DNA of 64,000 bases from Bdellovibrionota bacterium (GTDB lineage: Bacteria > Bdellovibrionota_C > UBA2361 > JAFLCA01), in NCBI GenBank assembly GCA_030584005.1, contig CP129486.1, positions 2,043,933 through 2,107,932 of the forward strand. The letters run 5' to 3'. How positions within the stretch are numbered: position 1 is the stretch's first letter; the number at the start of each line of letters is the position of its first letter. A program made the translations under genes and the position numbers. Below are positions 1 to 10,886 of this stretch, piece by piece. The notes beneath the pieces are model-generated. The model did no database searches. It worked only from the letters and a program-made list of their open reading frames with translations, and was not told where the DNA came from.

Positions 1-2
1 CG

Positions 3-320
3 GATCGACCAGGACGGGCTAGCCATAACCGTCATGGTCAACGCAATCCGCTCCCACGCCGACAGAGCGCGACAGAAACGCTGCAGGTTCGGTTCGTCAA
101 TCATGTGGCTGACCAACTCACTGCACAGTTCCACAAGAAGCGCTTTGAAAACGTGCACTTGATCGCAGAACCTCACACCCTGGGCCTACTGCGCAAAGCA
201 ATCGGTTCACATAAGGGGCTCGCGGTACTCGCAACACTGCCACAGAAGCGCTCTGAGTCCATTAAGGGGCAGCTCCGCCAGGCCAAACAACGGCTTACCC
301 GCCGCGGTGCCCGCAGCTAA
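3..320 (+). CDS. Host-attachment-like protein (PF10116/baeRF-like), C-terminal part, cut by window edge
   Basis: The frame is open from the first bases of the window to a TAA at 318-320, so this is the 3' end of a longer gene. The last ~75 codons resemble the C-terminal core of the bacterial 'host attachment' family: a helix of the type VADQLTAQFHKKRF, a strand ENVHLIAEP, then HTLGLLRKAIG and a closing basic helix. In that family the strand reads roughly LVLVAPP and is followed by LGLLR. These proteins have an eRF1-like alpha/beta fold and no settled biochemical role. The internal GTG at 105 would give only a fragment, so I prefer the partial reading. The assignment rests on remembered family pattern and is moderate. 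Confidence 0.5.
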   Translation, partial: DRPGRASHNRHGQRNPLPRRQSATETLQVRFVNHVADQLTAQFHKKRFENVHLIAEPHTLGLLRKAIGSHKGLAVLATLPQKRSESIKGQLRQAKQRLTRRGARS

Positions 321-689
321 GGGTAATCCTGCACCGCTCCATACGCGTTTCGGGCTAGTTCCGACTTTGCATGCTGCTGCCCCGCAACGGCACCACAAAT
401 GCTCCAGCGCGATAGAGTCTCTGGAGAACCTCGTCGAATGACAGCGTGCAGCAGCGGGTATGGCAGCAAAAAGTGTGCGCCACTAATAGTGGCAGGTGAC
501 AGTTTCAGTCGCGTGAGCACGCCATTACAAGGCAAGAATAAGGGCTTAGTGCCCAGTACGTTTTGACCCTGTACGTTTCCTACAAACGAAAAGCAGGGCC
601 CTTTCAAGATTGATGAGCTCGTCGTCCGGCGCGGAATGAAGCGAGCTTACAGTTCCTATCAGTACAGAGGAGATCGGCTGGACTCTATA
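321..689. other. Intergenic stretch, no supported gene
   Basis: There are open frames on the minus strand (317-607), but they have no ribosome binding site, no recognisable domain and an unconvincing composition. I see no RNA gene or strong hairpin here. Confidence 0.5.
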
Positions 690-977
690 TCAGCTGTTCT
701 GCTTGATCTTCTTCTTATTCTTCTTAGCGTAGTTCTTCACTTCCTTCTTGTTGTTCTCAAGATATTGAACATCGCCCTTGGCGGCCTTTTCGTGGCTCAG
801 CCCCTTTTTGAGCCCCTTCTCTTCCACGTACTCTGCGTGAGCCTTCGCGCGCTTCTCTTTCTTATTCTTCTTGCCCCCACCCTCCTCGGCCGCACCTTCG
901 GCAAATGCCGGGCCGACAGTAACGATAACGGCAAAAACTCCAACCAGGCTCATCTTCAGAAATTCTTTTACTTGCAT
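690..977 (-). CDS. Small lysine-rich exported protein
   Basis: This is a 95-residue protein with a clear Sec signal: basic start, hydrophobic core around residues 9-24, and cleavage expected after PAFA. The mature part is about 70 residues and extremely basic, with KNKKEKRAKAH near its start and KKNKKKIK at its end, plus a few acidic residues. No domain is recognised. An AGGGG ribosome binding site lies about 8 nt before the ATG, and the composition does not suit the opposite-strand frame. A periplasmic or secreted polyanion-binding role is possible (inference only). The gene stands alone, with the next gene more than 240 nt away. Confidence 0.7.
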   Translation of the reverse strand: MQVKEFLKMSLVGVFAVIVTVGPAFAEGAAEEGGGKKNKKEKRAKAHAEYVEEKGLKKGLSHEKAAKGDVQYLENNKKEVKNYAKKNKKKIKQNS

Positions 978-1220
978 CTTAATACACCCCTTAAGTATGT
1001 GGCTGTTCGGCTACGCGCAATCAGCGCGAAGGCCCAAGAACCCATGCGGCTCAAATGGCGGCCGCACCTCCAGGCCGCCCGGCACAGGTTACACAAATGA
1101 CGCGAGGAGCCTCCGTTCCCATTGAACGCCGGCATTCCTTCGGACCACCAGCACGTTCTGTGTGGGGAGCGCTCTCCTAACCATCTAATGTTGATTACTC
1201 CGAAAGCCCCAGCTGCGCAA

Positions 1221-3134
1221 CTATGGGGAGACTCCCTTTAGAATCTTATTGATAGCCTTCAGAGTGGCCTTCTTGTTATTCGTAAAGCCATTAGCACTCC
1301 GCACGAGGAGTCTTGATGGCTTTTTGAGCGCCTTGCTCAGCTTCACTAGGTCAACATTGGCGGAGTTTACCGTGATTCCCCCACTTGCTGACGCGGCACT
1401 TATGCTGTTCACCATCGCCTTGATTCTATTTCGAAGCGATTTCTGCTCCTTGAACTTACGCAGAGAAAGCTGCCGTACCGTGCCTCGCAGAATCTCTAGC
1501 TCCGCCCTAAAGTCGGCGTTCCGTAAGCAATCGGCTACGCCATTGGTATTGGCATCAGTATCCGGCACCCCGCATCCACAGGCGCCAAACACAGATTTCG
1601 TAACGTCCGCCGGGCATTGGTCAATATCATCCGGCACCCCATCGCCATCTGCATCCACACTCACCTCAACCAGTGAGGTGCGGAAACTATCGCCTCGCAC
1701 CATATCCGGGGGGGAGAGCATGTGAACTGCCAATGCTGAGGTGCGACGGAGGGGGGAGTTTTTGCCCTCAATCGATATTCTTCCCACCGTTGGCGAACCC
1801 ATGGTTCCAACCATAAAGGAGAAACTGGCCATATTTACCGTCAGAACCGGGATGGTTAGCCCCGGAGTCGCTGGCTCCTCGATAAAGGGATTGGCCACGG
1901 TGTCCGGAAGTGGATCCTGGAACAGAACACCCCGAATCATGGCGATGCCTCCTGCCTCCTGCACATGCAGCCCCGCTTGACCAAAGGTGCAGGGTCCCAT
2001 GCCGAGGACAAACACGACAGCACCAGGCAGATCCGCTGGAGGGGGATTCGGGAATGGGGTACATGCGTCGCCACCATAAAAGTAGAAGCGCTTGTTGGTA
2101 AATGCTCCGGGATCAAGGGAGGGGGTCGACGAGAGGAACCCCAACCCGAACTCGGCCCCTTCAGCTCCCACCTGATCGGTCGTTTCGACCCGCAAACGCG
2201 CCCCGCCATGCGGCGGGTCAGAGCTACGCACCATTACCACAAACTCCGCAGAGCCAAAGGGAGGTATCGGCTGAATACTCTGAACTATCTTGAACCAGGA
2301 GGAGAATGACTGGACAAACCCGTTGCTCAATGTAACGGACTCAATCTCGTCCCCCGCCGCGCTCGCTATATACAGGGCGGCAGAAGGCACCGTGATGGAG
2401 GTTGAATTGGCTACCTGCACCAAGAATGGAATGGCGTTGCCAGCATTCACGCTGGACGCGGCGGGTGTAATCACCACACCAAGGTCAACCTCAACCGAGA
2501 TTTCGACACTATCAATCAACCATCCGAGCGATCCGATCGATGCGTCAGTGCCCAATCGAAAACGGAACTGAAATGGAACCCCAGAGGGCACATTGATATT
2601 GTCCAGCCGCACATTTTCAAAGCCACCGGTCAGACCACTCCAGCCCTGACGCCCGGTGAGGGGGTTGGAAGACCCGGCGATCAACGTGTGCGTGTAGCCT
2701 CCCTGTGAGAATGTTCCGCCAACGGAGGGGTCTGTCACATCTATGAATTCGCCATTGCCAATCTTAATCTCCAGAACACCGCCGTCCCACCCCGTCTCCA
2801 TCCCCCGTCGATGATGGAATTCGAGTCCAATTGGATGGGCGGAGGAATTGCTCTCAATCACATAGGCCGGGGAAACCAATGAGGTATCGCTGACTATATT
2901 GGGAGCAGGAATGAGCACTGAATTCGGCGTGCTGTGACTGAGGCTTGCGGTTGTAGTCACCGACTGTCCGCCCTGCAGTGAAAGAGCACTCCATTCGGGC
3001 GGGAGGGCGGGCGGGGTAACGTCGTCAAAGAACTGCTCAAATTCGGGTGGTACAAACTGTGCGTTCGATGGCAACGGATGCGCCACAGCTGCTGCGAAAG
3101 CTATGACGAGGAAAAATCGAATTACATTGCTCAT
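1221..3134 (-). CDS. Large secreted protein with jelly-roll-like, PA and calcium-binding (TSP3-like) segments
   Basis: I start this 637-residue protein at the ATG at 3134 because it is preceded by GGAGGTGGGG and opens a signal peptide (SNVIRFFLVIAFAAAVAHPL, cleaved near SNAQ). Residues ~25-210 match the 'PALPPEWS...GWDGGVLEIKIGNGEFIDV...GRQGWSG...GWLIDSVEI' pattern of jelly-roll modules found in secreted and cell-surface proteins. A middle beta-rich segment follows. Around residues 350-450 the text GAVVFVLGMGPCTFGQAGL...GGIAMIRG is typical of a protease-associated (PA) domain. Near residue 500 a calcium-binding type-3 repeat (DADGDGVPDDIDQCP, then GACGCGVPDTDANTNGVADC) leads into a helical basic tail. 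No catalytic protease domain is visible, so it is probably an adhesin or binding protein rather than an enzyme. Confidence 0.8.
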   Translation of the reverse strand: MSNVIRFFLVIAFAAAVAHPLPSNAQFVPPEFEQFFDDVTPPALPPEWSALSLQGGQSVTTTASLSHSTPNSVLIPAPNIVSDTSLVSPAYVIESNSSAHPIGLEFHHRRGMETGWDGGVLEIKIGNGEFIDVTDPSVGGTFSQGGYTHTLIAGSSNPLTGRQGWSGLTGGFENVRLDNINVPSGVPFQFRFRLGTDASIGSLGWLIDSVEISVEVDLGVVITPAASSVNAGNAIPFLVQVANSTSITVPSAALYIASAAGDEIESVTLSNGFVQSFSSWFKIVQSIQPIPPFGSAEFVVMVRSSDPPHGGARLRVETTDQVGAEGAEFGLGFLSSTPSLDPGAFTNKRFYFYGGDACTPFPNPPPADLPGAVVFVLGMGPCTFGQAGLHVQEAGGIAMIRGVLFQDPLPDTVANPFIEEPATPGLTIPVLTVNMASFSFMVGTMGSPTVGRISIEGKNSPLRRTSALAVHMLSPPDMVRGDSFRTSLVEVSVDADGDGVPDDIDQCPADVTKSVFGACGCGVPDTDANTNGVADCLRNADFRAELEILRGTVRQLSLRKFKEQKSLRNRIKAMVNSISAASASGGITVNSANVDLVKLSKALKKPSRLLVRSANGFTNNKKATLKAINKILKGVSP

Positions 3135-3295
3135 ACCCCACCTCCAATATTCGGTGGGGACTATACGGGGCTCTGCTTTGGATATCAATAAAAAGCTAAG
3201 AAACGCGGTAATGCACTGTTTTCGCCAACAATTCCTTACGCTCCTTTGGGCCCGGCACCCACCCGCATACACAACTGCGCACGAGGGCAGAGCTT

Positions 3296-3958
3296 CTACG
3301 CAAAAGCCTTGAGAAAGCCGATGGCGCGCCGTATCGATGGTTCAAGCTCGCTCTCAGGTTCCAGATGCCTTCTGGTCTGATACAGAAGCATATGCGCTCC
3401 ATCACCTTCTACCGACAGGCCCTCCGCTCGCTCAAACAGTGAAATCACAGATGGTCCGAACGCTTGCCGCACGGCATTCGCGTCGGGACCGCTTAGTCGA
3501 TAACATCGTGAGAAATGCGGGGCGTGCGAGAAGTCGATATCATCGAACCCCAGCATCTCACCTATTCTATGCAGCATGTTCTCCGGATTCAAAGTGAAGC
3601 GTGGCAATTTGAGCCCGGGACGGGAGAGGAGCAAAACCGTCTGGGAGTGGGTCTTGGAGTTCTTACCGCTGCCCGTTGTGTAGCTATAGTCGAAGGCAGC
3701 GACATGCACATCATCAATCTGGCCACGCACTAAGTTCCGTACACGAGTACTTCGTCCTCTTGAGAATAAATTGAACCCGGCCTGGATCGCCTCGGGGGGA
3801 ACTCCCGGCATATCCGCGAATTGAAATCCCAGCCGAGTCGCCAGCCGCTGAAATCCCTCGCGTCGCTTTTTAGCGTGGACGACCCCCAAGTAGATCAAAA
3901 ATCCGATGATCGCCAAAGCGAACAATACAGCGACCGTTGCAAACATGCTTTCATCCAT
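3296..3958 (-). CDS. Membrane-anchored conserved hypothetical protein
   Basis: This is a 220-residue protein with one N-terminal transmembrane helix (about residues 7-28) followed by a basic KKRREGFQRLATRLG segment, which suggests the C-terminal domain is cytoplasmic. The soluble part reads like a compact alpha/beta domain (HVAAFDYSYTTGSGKNSKTHSQTVLLL...FTLNPENML). I do not recognise a named family. An AGGAG box sits 9-10 nt before the ATG. It lies between the secreted protein and the metal-efflux operon and is probably a separate transcription unit. Confidence 0.7.
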   Translation of the reverse strand: MDESMFATVAVLFALAIIGFLIYLGVVHAKKRREGFQRLATRLGFQFADMPGVPPEAIQAGFNLFSRGRSTRVRNLVRGQIDDVHVAAFDYSYTTGSGKNSKTHSQTVLLLSRPGLKLPRFTLNPENMLHRIGEMLGFDDIDFSHAPHFSRCYRLSGPDANAVRQAFGPSVISLFERAEGLSVEGDGAHMLLYQTRRHLEPESELEPSIRRAIGFLKAFA

Positions 3959-4035
3959 ACAGGACTGCTCCTATGTGAACCACGCCTCACAGCATTGCCA
4001 TCTCCCGCACTCTACTGTCAATGAGGCGTTTCTGA

Positions 4036-7239
<3,204 letters not shown>

Positions 7240-8496
7240 CTAATGGTCGTGACTCGCTCCCGATTTCTCCACATCAGCTTTGATGATGAAGCTGTTCTTC
7301 GCTACATACCGGTCACCGATCGCAATACCTGAACGGATCTCTACGTACTCATTATCTCGACGGCCCGTTTGCACCGGCATAGCCTGGAACACCCGGCCAT
7401 CGGTCACATACACTACTTCCCAATCTCGGAATGTCTGCAGCGCAGAGGTCCGAACGGCCAGGGGCACCGAAACGTACGCGCTCTCCAGAGTGCCTGAAAT
7501 GAAGGTGCCAGGACGCAGACTGCCATCCGGATTTGGAATTACCGCTCGAACGAGCTTGGACTGCGTGGCCTCGTCGGTGATTGGAGATACGTAGTGCACC
7601 TTGGCTTCAATTTTCCGCCCCCCGCCGAGATCGACTCTAATACTCCGTCCTCTCTCAATCTGTTCAAAGTCACTCCGATACACCTGAAAGTCGGCCCACA
7701 CCTCCTCGAGATTGGCAATTACAAGTATCTCCTCGTCATCTGATACGAACTCACCCGCGGTGCCGTGCCGGCTCACCACCTCACCGCTTATATATGACCG
7801 AATCTCATATGGCTGCAGGGACTGATTGCTTTCGACGACGGCGACAACTTCACCAGCTTTGACCCTATCCCCCAGCTCCTTTCGGATCTCCTTAATAATG
7901 CCTGAAAAACGGGGCCGTATATGCGCCACACGGTCCTGATTGGGGATCAGACGTCCGTAGACATCGGCAACATTTGCTATCTGCGCGGGGCCGGCCGTCT
8001 CGATCGAGAGGTCTGCGACCTCTAGCGCACTGGGCGAAAGCTCAGTCCGCCCCTCATGAGATTGATACTCCCAGTGGTACTTGCGTCCCCGGTGGACTGC
8101 CTCAACGGACACATCAAAGGAGTGCGGCTCCTCGACCGTACCAGGACTGGTCAGGTACTCCCCTTCCGGATGGAACTCGAACACTTCCTTCTTATTTCCG
8201 AATCGAGTCAGGGTCAGCCGAACCTTGAGATCCTTGGGCGATATCGGATCCCCGTCCTCGTAGGGATAAATGCGAAACTGCGGCGGCACATCTTGTTCGA
8301 AAATGGCAATTTCGACAGTGAAGTCGTCCTCGACTAGCAGGCGGCCGCCATGTGGCCCCTTGGATTCATCCTCCGCATGTTCACCATGATGACCGTGGCC
8401 GTGACCATGATCGTGACCACCACCCGCCATCAGCGGAGCAGCAGCGGTCACTATGGCGATCCATATAAGTGCAATGCTGATTCGTGTTCTTGTCAT
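7240..8496 (-). CDS. czcB: Periplasmic adaptor of CzcCBA-type pump
   Basis: This 418-residue membrane-fusion protein links the CzcA transporter to the outer-membrane channel. It has a signal peptide (cleaved near MAGG), a very His-rich mature N-terminus (HDHGHGHGHHGEHAED) and the extra beta domain typical of CzcB adaptors (GPHGGRLLVEDDF...PHSFDV). The HlyD core follows: a lipoyl-like half GIIKEIRKELGDRVKAGEVV, a short hairpin, and a beta-barrel with VHYVSPITDEATQ. It ends in another His motif (SHDH). The His clusters probably bind or buffer Zn/Co. A GGAG box lies 6-7 nt before the ATG, and the start is only 11 nt after the czcC stop. Confidence 0.94.
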   Translation of the reverse strand: MTRTRISIALIWIAIVTAAAPLMAGGGHDHGHGHGHHGEHAEDESKGPHGGRLLVEDDFTVEIAIFEQDVPPQFRIYPYEDGDPISPKDLKVRLTLTRFGNKKEVFEFHPEGEYLTSPGTVEEPHSFDVSVEAVHRGRKYHWEYQSHEGRTELSPSALEVADLSIETAGPAQIANVADVYGRLIPNQDRVAHIRPRFSGIIKEIRKELGDRVKAGEVVAVVESNQSLQPYEIRSYISGEVVSRHGTAGEFVSDDEEILVIANLEEVWADFQVYRSDFEQIERGRSIRVDLGGGRKIEAKVHYVSPITDEATQSKLVRAVIPNPDGSLRPGTFISGTLESAYVSVPLAVRTSALQTFRDWEVVYVTDGRVFQAMPVQTGRRDNEYVEIRSGIAIGDRYVAKNSFIIKADVEKSGASHDH

Positions 8497-8507
8497 AACC
8501 GCTCCGC

Positions 8508-9725
8508 CTACAGATCACACCCAGTCAGCGACGATAGGGCAGCCCGGTCCCGATACAGGGCCAGGGTGCGCTCAATGAGCTCAGCCTCCGTTGCCGAAAG
8601 CTCACGCAGCATCTGCCACACGCGAAAGGGAGACCCTTGCCCGGAATGCAGTACGCGCTCTTCAGCACTCAACGCCGCTCTCAGGGCCGGCAGTACCTCA
8701 GACTCGTACGCTCTGACCAGCTTTACTCCGGTATTGACACTACTTCTCAACGCATCCAGCTCATTCTGGAAACGTTCGCCGGTAAGATAATTTTTATTCA
8801 GTTCGGCGGCCGACACTTCGGCCGCCCGTGTTCTTTGCTCATGCCGATTTCGATTAAACACCGGTAGTTCCAGTGCGATACCGACGCCAAAGTAGTCCGT
8901 ATAGTCATTTGTCCGCTCATATACGGCACGCGGTGCAAACTTCGGATAGGCATCTAGTCGTGCGAGCCGCTGTTGTTCCTGAGCCAACTTAACAGCCAGC
9001 TCCGCCCTCGTTCGCATCGGTATCTCGCTATCGTTGCTGTCCAATGCATGTTGTGGAATCTCCTCGAGGGGTGGCCTAGCTACCCTTCCCACTATTTGGA
9101 AGCCAGCAATTCTCTCAAGTTCAGCCCGCGCCCGCTCATGGTCAGACTGCCAAGCGCTCAGCAGAAGGGACGTTTTGCGCAGTTCCGCGAGCAGTAGGTG
9201 CCCCTCACCCTCACCCACCAAGCCTCTGTCTTTTGCACCCTCTAGGGACACCCTCAGCCCCTCTGCTTTCTGCTGGTAGGATCGAAGCTGATCAAGCCTA
9301 GACTCAATCAGCCAGCTTTTGGCATAGGCGAGGCGTATACTCTGGGCAAACTCCAATAGGGCAATCTTCTTCTCAATCTGTGCCGATCTTTGAATCAAAG
9401 CATTGACCCGACCCCTCACACCAAAGTCACTCCAACGCAGCGGCTGACTCAGGGCGACTGTCACCTCACTTGCGCCACGGCTCTCACGATAAGAGGTGGG
9501 GATACGGAGCTCCGCATCAAGGGCTGGGTTTTCTAGACTCCCTAAGGCGATCCCCTCGCCCTGCTGCAGCAGCGTTCTCCGTTCGATCTCCTTGACCAAG
9601 GGACTATCGTTCAATGCGCGTTGCAGGACTGATTCCAAAGTAGTCACATCATCGGCGCACAGGAGCACCGGTGAACTCAGCACGCCAAGGCAGAGCAAAC
9701 AAGCGATCACAATCTTAGGGGACAT
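8508..9725 (-). CDS. czcC: TolC-like outer-membrane channel of CzcCBA pump
   Basis: This TolC/NodT-family protein, about 405 residues, forms the outer-membrane exit duct for CzcBA. It has a signal peptide (KIVIACLLCLGVLSSPVLLCA) and the duplicated helical arrangement of the family (LRSYQQKAEGLRVSLEGAKDRGLVGEGE; YFGVGIALELPVFNRNRHEQ). I chose the ATG at 9725 because it gives a compact signal sequence. ATG 9764 and GTG 9788 are in frame upstream, and none has a convincing Shine-Dalgarno, so the start is uncertain. It sits 11 nt before czcB and about 110 nt after the His-rich first gene of the operon. Confidence 0.9.
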   Translation of the reverse strand: MSPKIVIACLLCLGVLSSPVLLCADDVTTLESVLQRALNDSPLVKEIERRTLLQQGEGIALGSLENPALDAELRIPTSYRESRGASEVTVALSQPLRWSDFGVRGRVNALIQRSAQIEKKIALLEFAQSIRLAYAKSWLIESRLDQLRSYQQKAEGLRVSLEGAKDRGLVGEGEGHLLLAELRKTSLLLSAWQSDHERARAELERIAGFQIVGRVARPPLEEIPQHALDSNDSEIPMRTRAELAVKLAQEQQRLARLDAYPKFAPRAVYERTNDYTDYFGVGIALELPVFNRNRHEQRTRAAEVSAAELNKNYLTGERFQNELDALRSSVNTGVKLVRAYESEVLPALRAALSAEERVLHSGQGSPFRVWQMLRELSATEAELIERTLALYRDRAALSSLTGCDL

Positions 9726-9837
9726 AGAGCACGCACGCGGGTACCGCAGCAAAGATGAAGACATAGGGGAGTGAGCGCGGCGCCTCACTCCGACAGGTGC
9801 AATGGCACGCTCACAGAGAGCGCGTCTGTGGATTCAA

Positions 9838-10326
9838 TCATACAGGCGGAGCGTTCGGGGAGATGAGGGTGCGGATGTGCTGGCCTAGATACCCTTCGAG
9901 TACTGATCCAGTTCGCCCCCTGTTCGGCTGCTGCATGCGGTTCACATAATCGCCTGGTTCAGGCCGTGCCAGAAAGGGGAGTGCATATTCAAACTCAGCG
10001 GTACCGGTTAGCTCTCGATGACCACCGTGCGTCCAATGGGTCAGCCGAATATAGGACTCGCAACATTGCTCCCTAGGCGAGTCATGGGAATGCCCATGCA
10101 GCGGTTCGCCATGATCGTGGTGTGAGGAACCCGGAACGGGATCATGGTGGTGATGCAACTGGCCCGAATCGTGGAGATGCCAATGACGGGAAACCAGATC
10201 GATTAGGCCGTGACAGATGCACAGCGTCCACAGAGCGGCCAGCAGAGTCGATATAGATCGGCTATTTCTCATTCGGTAGCTAAGTCGACCAGTTGTAGCG
10301 GCCACTTTAGCTGATCCACCTGCCAT
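9838..10326 (-). CDS. His-rich exported protein heading the czc operon
   Basis: This protein of about 162 residues has one hydrophobic segment (ISTLLAALWTLCICHGLIDLV) that could be a signal peptide or an anchor. A dense histidine run follows (HWHLHDSGQLHHHHDP, HHDHGEPLHGHSHD), then CCESY and an unassigned C-terminal 80 residues. Position and composition suggest periplasmic Zn/Co/Ni capture or sensing for the adjacent CzcCBA pump, comparable in place to small czcI-type genes, but the sequence does not let me name a family. ATG 10272 is an alternative start and would still keep the hydrophobic segment. Neither site has a strong ribosome binding site. Confidence 0.65.
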   Translation of the reverse strand: MAGGSAKVAATTGRLSYRMRNSRSISTLLAALWTLCICHGLIDLVSRHWHLHDSGQLHHHHDPVPGSSHHDHGEPLHGHSHDSPREQCCESYIRLTHWTHGGHRELTGTAEFEYALPFLARPEPGDYVNRMQQPNRGRTGSVLEGYLGQHIRTLISPNAPPV

Positions 10327-10430
10327 GGCAATCCGAGATAACGCCGCACAGGTCCTGCTTCGCCTGGCTAACTTCTAATATCGCTTGCCCTTTCTGGCAG
10401 CACCTACCTGCCTAAAACCACCATAACAGC

Positions 10431-10886
10431 GTGTGGGAAACCTCTCTGAGCTCCTCGCCGGGCGCTTGGGGTATTTTTAGACGGCTTGTTGAACATCCAC
10501 ATTCTTCTTTTCTGAGTTCTCGCGTGCCATATCCAAATCACCCATCAGCCAAGGAGTCACTTTCTAACGCTTCTGTGGGATCACGTCCGAATCTTGAGTC
10601 GGCCGTGGCCATTGCCAAGCACCTTGACCTGGTGGAGCCGCAACTTGAAACCGGTCGCATAAACCCGCCAGAGCTTGCAGCCGAGCTGCGAGATCTGTCA
10701 CAGATAACCTTAACCGAGCGCGCTGCTCCCGTGATGTTTCCCGAGCTCCTGCCACGCTTGAAGGAACTCCATACCGAACTCAACTCATTGGAGCCCCCCC
10801 AGGAGGGGCCAGTCAATCTGATCTGGCAAAGAGCGGTCCCATTGCCGCCAGAATGTCCGTGCTTGCCAGCGCCAATGCACTGGTGA
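10431..10886 (+). CDS. N-terminal part of a probably frameshifted gene
   Basis: This open frame runs into the next gene in another frame. Codons from about 10,600 to 10,800 look truly coding (AVAIAKHLDLVEPQLETG, NPPELAAELRDLSQ, ELLPRLKELHTELNSLEPP), mostly helical. After a run of seven C's (10794-10800) the frame turns into a Pro/Cys/Trp-rich tail, QRAVPLPPECPCLPAP, that looks like out-of-frame reading. The frame that continues naturally across this point is that of the transglutaminase-like gene downstream. One additional C would join them. The true start is unclear: 10431 is a GTG with no convincing ribosome binding site, and a later GTG near 10,577 is possible. No domain is recognised. Confidence 0.45.
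   Translation: MWETSLSSSPGAWGIFRRLVEHPHSSFLSSRVPYPNHPSAKESLSNASVGSRPNLESAVAIAKHLDLVEPQLETGRINPPELAAELRDLSQITLTERAAPVMFPELLPRLKELHTELNSLEPPQEGPVNLIWQRAVPLPPECPCLPAPMHW

Noticed and set aside
636..1100. Plus-strand open frame of 154 codons over the lysine-rich exported protein
   Set aside because: It is the antisense shadow of the minus-strand gene at 690-977, which has a signal peptide and a good ribosome binding site.
10396..10412. GGCAG-CACCTAC-CTGCC inverted repeat upstream of the czc operon
   Set aside because: Five-base arms are too short to call an operator, and no promoter boxes line up with it.
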